DNA from: Deltaproteobacteria bacterium
Lineage (GTDB): Bacteria > Desulfobacterota > DSM-4660 > Desulfatiglandales > Desulfatiglandaceae
Length of the DNA: 17,880 nucleotides
Direction: 5' to 3'
Assembly (NCBI GenBank): GCA_013349725.1
Contig: DUZB01000026.1
Location: 1 to 17,880, forward strand
The translations under genes were made by a program, and so were the position numbers. The notes beneath the pieces are model-generated. The model made no database searches, had not been told where the DNA came from, and was given only the letters and a program-made list of their open reading frames with translations. Position 1 is the stretch's first letter, and each line of letters opens with the position of its first letter. Below, piece after piece: positions 15,561 to 17,880 of this stretch.

Positions 15561-16055
15561 ATGACTGAAAAAGCGTATATCGGGGTAGGCAGCAACCTGG
15601 GCGATAAGGTCGCCAATTGCCAGGCGGCTGTCGAAAAGGTGGATAGCCTGCCAGGGTGCAGCGTGAGGGCCCGATCCGGTCTTTACCGCACGGAACCGGT
15701 AGACGTTGAAGACCAGGACTGGTATGTGAATGGCGTTATTCGTGTGGATACCGACCTTCCGGCAAGAGGCCTGCTGATGGAATTACTGGCCATTGAAGCG
15801 TCCATGGGCAGGGTCAGAAAACAGAAATGGGAAGCACGCATCATCGATCTGGATATCCTCCTTTACGGGAATCACCGGATTAAAGAGGAGGATCTGATCA
15901 TCCCCCATCCGCTGATGCATTCCAGGAGATTTGTTCTTGTTCCCCTGAATCAATTGGATCCAGACCTGGTGCATCCTGTATCGGGCAGGGCCATATGGCA
16001 ATTACTGCGGGCTTGTGGGGAAACGGGTCAGGACATCCTGCCTTTGGGAGCGTAA
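15561..16055 (+). CDS. folK: HPPK, 6-hydroxymethyl-7,8-dihydropterin pyrophosphokinase
   Basis: FolK transfers pyrophosphate from ATP to the pterin, a step of folate synthesis. The 164-residue protein has GVGSNLGDK (residues 8-16), YRTEPV (42-47), the QDWYVNG pterin-side block (52-58), RKQKWEARIIDLDILLYG (86-103) with metal-binding Asp96 and Asp98, and IPHPLMHSRRFVLVPL (114-129). The length is normal for the bacterial enzyme. There is no clear ribosome site before the ATG; with only 21 bases after dapL, translation may rely on coupling. Confidence 0.95.
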   Translation: MTEKAYIGVGSNLGDKVANCQAAVEKVDSLPGCSVRARSGLYRTEPVDVEDQDWYVNGVIRVDTDLPARGLLMELLAIEASMGRVRKQKWEARIIDLDILLYGNHRIKEEDLIIPHPLMHSRRFVLVPLNQLDPDLVHPVSGRAIWQLLRACGETGQDILPLGA

Positions 16056-16059
16056 GACC

Positions 16060-16314
16060 ATGCTGCGAATACTCTTTTTCGGTGTTCTTGTTTACCTGCT
16101 CTATCGTGTATTTAGGCAATACTTTGGCTCCCGGGGAAATATTGAGCGGGGGAGTAACGGGGGCGCCATTGATGAAATGGTGCAGGACCCGTCCTGCAAG
16201 GCCTATATCCCGAAAAGGACGGCACTGAGGAAAAACGTTGGGGGGCGGGAGTTTTTTTACTGCAGTCGGGAATGTGCGGAGAAACATGAGGAGGAAAGTA
16301 GAAACCGGACTTAG
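16060..16314 (+). CDS. small membrane-anchored YHS/TRASH-like cysteine protein
   Basis: From the ATG at 16060 this is an 84-residue protein. A single hydrophobic helix (about residues 2-17, LRILFFGVLVYLLYRV) anchors it. A glycine-rich linker follows, then DEMVQDPSCKAYIPKR and FFYCSRECAEKH. Cys46, Cys68, Cys72 and perhaps His76 resemble the metal site of YHS/TRASH-type domains. Similar small proteins occur widely in Desulfobacterota and other Proteobacteria with no known function. I chose 16060 because GGGAG lies nine bases upstream; an earlier in-frame ATG at 16015 would add folK-overlapping residues in front of the helix. It may bind a metal or be a minor membrane factor. Confidence 0.8.
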   Translation: MLRILFFGVLVYLLYRVFRQYFGSRGNIERGSNGGAIDEMVQDPSCKAYIPKRTALRKNVGGREFFYCSRECAEKHEEESRNRT

Positions 16315-16356
16315 GTTTCGGGGTAGGTACTATCTAAACAAGAGAGGGAGACACAG

Positions 16357-16998
16357 ATGAAATTTTTTATTGATACGGCAAATGTTCAGGAAATCAGGGA
16401 AGCCCATGTCCTTGGCATGGTTGACGGCGTTACTACAAACCCAAGCCTGGTAGCGAAAGAAGGACGAGACTTTAAGGAATTGCTCAAAGAGATATGCGGG
16501 ATCGTAGACGGTCCCGTCAGCGCTGAGGTGGTGAGTGTTGACGCAGAGGGTATTGTTCGGGAAGCGAGAGACCTGGCTGGAATCGCCGAGAATATTGTGG
16601 TGAAGGTTCCCCTGATTGAAGAGGGACTCAAGGCCGTCAAAATCCTGGCCGATGAAGGAATCCGGACGAACGTAACCCTCTGTTTCTCCGCTGTGCAGGC
16701 CCTGATGGCCGCCAAAGCCGGCGCTGCCTACATCAGCCCGTTTGTGGGAAGGCTGGACGATATCAATCATGTGGGAATGGAGTTGGTGGAACAGATCCTG
16801 ACCATCTATGAAAACTATTCCTTTGATACCGAGGTCATTGTAGCCAGCATAAGAAGCCCGCTGCACGTGCTGGATTCCGCCCTCATGGGCGCGGACATTG
16901 CCACCATCCCTTTCAAGGTCATCAAGCAGCTCGTTAAACACCCGTTGACGGATATCGGCCTGGCTAATTTCCTCGCAGACTGGAAAAAAACTGTCTGA
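16357..16998 (+). CDS. transaldolase, small TalC/FSA-like family
   Basis: This 213-residue TIM-barrel enzyme uses a lysine Schiff base, Lys83 in IVVKVPL. Other marks are [13 protein letters not shown] at the start, [14 protein letters not shown] (residues 23-36), [12 protein letters not shown] (105-116), [11 protein letters not shown] (125-135) and ASIRSP. True fructose-6-phosphate aldolase (FSA) of E. coli has Gln59 and Tyr131. Here the matching positions are Glu57 (SAEVVS) and Phe129 (SPFVGR), as in transaldolases. I therefore favour sedoheptulose-7-phosphate/glyceraldehyde-3-phosphate transaldolase of the pentose phosphate route. GAGGGAG lies eight bases before the ATG. It is followed after three bases by the transglycosylase gene. 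Confidence 0.9.
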   Translation: MKFFIDTANVQEIREAHVLGMVDGVTTNPSLVAKEGRDFKELLKEICGIVDGPVSAEVVSVDAEGIVREARDLAGIAENIVVKVPLIEEGLKAVKILADEGIRTNVTLCFSAVQALMAAKAGAAYISPFVGRLDDINHVGMELVEQILTIYENYSFDTEVIVASIRSPLHVLDSALMGADIATIPFKVIKQLVKHPLTDIGLANFLADWKKTV

Positions 16999-17001
16999 TA
17001 A

Positions 17002-17583
17002 ATGAAACAGTTAAGGCTCCTTCTTGGGATAACTGCGGGATTCGCACTCCTGTTTCTGAATCCTCCTCAAGTTTCCGCGGACATCTACAAATACGTGGAT
17101 GAAGAGGGGGTCTGGCATTTCACCAATGTGAGAACGGACAGCAGATATAGAATCTTCATGAAGACTGCCGTCAAAAATGCCAATCAGTTTATCAGTAAAT
17201 ACGGTTATATTATCACGCAGGCTTCGAAGCAGTTCGGTATAGATCCTCATCTCATCAAGGCCGTGATCAAGGCGGAATCGGGTTTCGATCACAAGGCGGT
17301 TTCCGAGGATGGCGCCCAGGGACTGATGCAGCTCATGCCCGATACCGCGACAGATATGGCTGTGGAAAATCCTTTCGATCCGCAGGAAAACATCTTCGGG
17401 GGCGTAAGATATCTCAGCCTCATGTTAAAGCGGTTCAACAACGACAAGAGGTTGGCCCTGGCAGCCTACAATGCGGGGCCTAAGAACGTTGAGAACTATA
17501 AGGGAATCCCTCCATTTCCCGAAACCAAAGCCTTTGTAGACAAGGTGATGCAGCTCTACAGGGCATACAAGGGGAAAAAATAA
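17002..17583 (+). CDS. secreted lytic transglycosylase (SLT domain with N-terminal DUF4124-like segment)
   Basis: The 193-residue protein has a signal peptide (hydrophobic to about residue 19, cleavage probably after VSA at 26). Next come the short [16 protein letters not shown] segment (27-42), typical of DUF4124, and a goose-lysozyme-type SLT domain (about 68-190). The catalytic glutamate is Glu92 in [25 protein letters not shown] (104-116), [16 protein letters not shown] and [14 protein letters not shown] (153-166) complete the SLT signature. It should cleave peptidoglycan glycan strands in the periplasm to give 1,6-anhydro ends. There is no clear ribosome site; only three bases follow the transaldolase stop, so coupled translation is likely. 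Confidence 0.93.
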   Translation: MKQLRLLLGITAGFALLFLNPPQVSADIYKYVDEEGVWHFTNVRTDSRYRIFMKTAVKNANQFISKYGYIITQASKQFGIDPHLIKAVIKAESGFDHKAVSEDGAQGLMQLMPDTATDMAVENPFDPQENIFGGVRYLSLMLKRFNNDKRLALAAYNAGPKNVENYKGIPPFPETKAFVDKVMQLYRAYKGKK

Positions 17584-17593
17584 GGGCTTCGCG

Positions 17594-17617
17594 GATTCAC
17601 GTGAAGAATCGTTTTTT
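17594..17617 (+). terminator. weak Rho-independent-type terminator
   Basis: GATTC (17594-17598) and GAATC (17606-17610) form a 5-bp stem with a 7-base loop, followed by G and six T's. A competing palindrome, TTCACGTGAA, lies within it. The stem is short, so termination may be partial. Confidence 0.4.
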
Positions 17618-17627
17618 CCAGAACAGA

Positions 17628-17762
17628 GGTGTCAGGTTTCGGGTGTCAGGTTTCAGTCCCGCCGCAGCGGGATTCCGGCTTTGCGATCCACAAAGCATAA
17701 ATAGAGGTTCTTAAGCAGAATAAGTCGAATGCGGCCAGGGTTTTCCCTGACACCTGAAACCT
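17628..17762. repeat. tandem GGTGTCAGGTTTC words with a matching inverted copy
   Basis: GGTGTCAGGTTTC occurs at 17628-17640 and 17642-17654 (period 14). Part of this (17634-17650) has an inverted copy at 17746-17762 (CCTGACACC-TGAAACCT) with one mismatch. Between them sits a hairpin, TCCCGC-cgca-GCGGGA (17657-17672), whose AGCGGGATTCC word matches the repeat at 1825-1835. This fills the 215-base gap between the transglycosylase and the pgsA-like gene. No promoter for the latter was recognised. Confidence 0.6.
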
Positions 17763-17798
17763 GGCTCCTGAACACTGTTTATCGGAAACTGCCATTTC

Positions 17799-17880
17799 AT
17801 GAAACAGAAACTGAAGAAGGCTGTTCTCACGCTTCCAAATCTGATGACCTTGTCCAGACTGGCCTGTGTTCCTGTGGTCC
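17799..17880 (+). CDS. pgsA: PgsA-like CDP-alcohol phosphatidyltransferase (partial, runs off right edge)
   Basis: An ATG at 17799 opens a frame through the window end, with 27 full codons. It reads MKQKLKKAVLTLPNLMTLSR and continues LACVPVV. The basic start followed by LPNLxTLxRxxxxPVV is the usual N-terminus of CDP-diacylglycerol-glycerol-3-phosphate 3-phosphatidyltransferase, which makes phosphatidylglycerol phosphate in the inner membrane. The CDP-alcohol phosphatidyltransferase motif (DGxxAR) lies outside the window, so a cardiolipin or phosphatidylserine synthase relative is possible. The ribosome site is weak (GGAAA about ten bases upstream). Confidence 0.75.
   Translation, partial: MKQKLKKAVLTLPNLMTLSRLACVPVV

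Noticed and set aside
16015..16059. Upstream start giving a 99-residue version of the small membrane protein
   Set aside because: The extra residues lie within folK and precede the membrane helix, and the ribosome site favours 16060.
1..17880. tRNA, rRNA or riboswitch (including a lysine riboswitch before lysA or dapA)
   Set aside because: No cloverleaf, rRNA-like or riboswitch-like stretch seen; the gaps before lysA and dapA are too short for a lysine riboswitch.

Overview
This window looks like chromosomal DNA of a Gram-negative anaerobe of the former Deltaproteobacteria (Desulfobacterota or a close relative). The clues are a xerC-hslV-hslU block, lysine synthesis through an LL-diaminopimelate aminotransferase (DapL), an LptM-like lipoprotein before lysA-dapF, and intergenic gaps with cruciform repeats and short tandem words of the kind seen in such genomes. 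The lineage is inferred from protein and repeat style only; no rRNA marker is present.

Layout: (1) 1-~1250 is AT-rich. It holds, on the minus strand, the 5' part of a LuxR-type regulator that runs off the left edge, and upstream of it a doubtful 132-residue ORF. (2) From about 1194 every convincing gene is on the plus strand. A small stand-alone CBM48 glycogen-binding protein has its own extended -10 promoter. A ~400-base gene-free stretch follows, with a nested inverted repeat and a palindrome over the predicted xerC promoter. (3) 1995-4923 is xerC-hslV-hslU (chromosome-dimer resolution plus the HslUV protease). (4) 4987-9984 is argB-argD-argG-(137-bp MITE-like element)-argH. (5) 9981-15539 is an LptM-like lipoprotein gene followed by lysA-dapF-dapA-dapB-dapL. 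(6) 15561-17583 is folK, a small membrane-anchored YHS/TRASH-like protein, a TalC-type transaldolase and a secreted lytic transglycosylase. (7) 17799 to the right edge is the start of a pgsA-like phosphatidyltransferase gene.

How the genes work together: ArgB and ArgD are steps 2 and 4 of the acetylated ornithine route, and ArgG and ArgH convert citrulline and aspartate to arginine. argC, argJ/argA and argF are not here. DapA, DapB and DapL take aspartate semialdehyde and pyruvate to LL-DAP in three enzymes. DapF makes meso-DAP for peptidoglycan, and LysA makes lysine. Most genes are tightly spaced or overlap, two pairs through a TTGA stop/start, so this is probably one or a few long operons.

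No strong case for an undescribed multi-gene system is visible; this is mainly a housekeeping biosynthetic region. The points most worth a second look are the LuxR-type locus with its unknown neighbour, the palindrome over the xerC promoter, the MITE inside the arg operon, the enlarged LptM-like lipoprotein, and the repeat words in the intergenic gaps.
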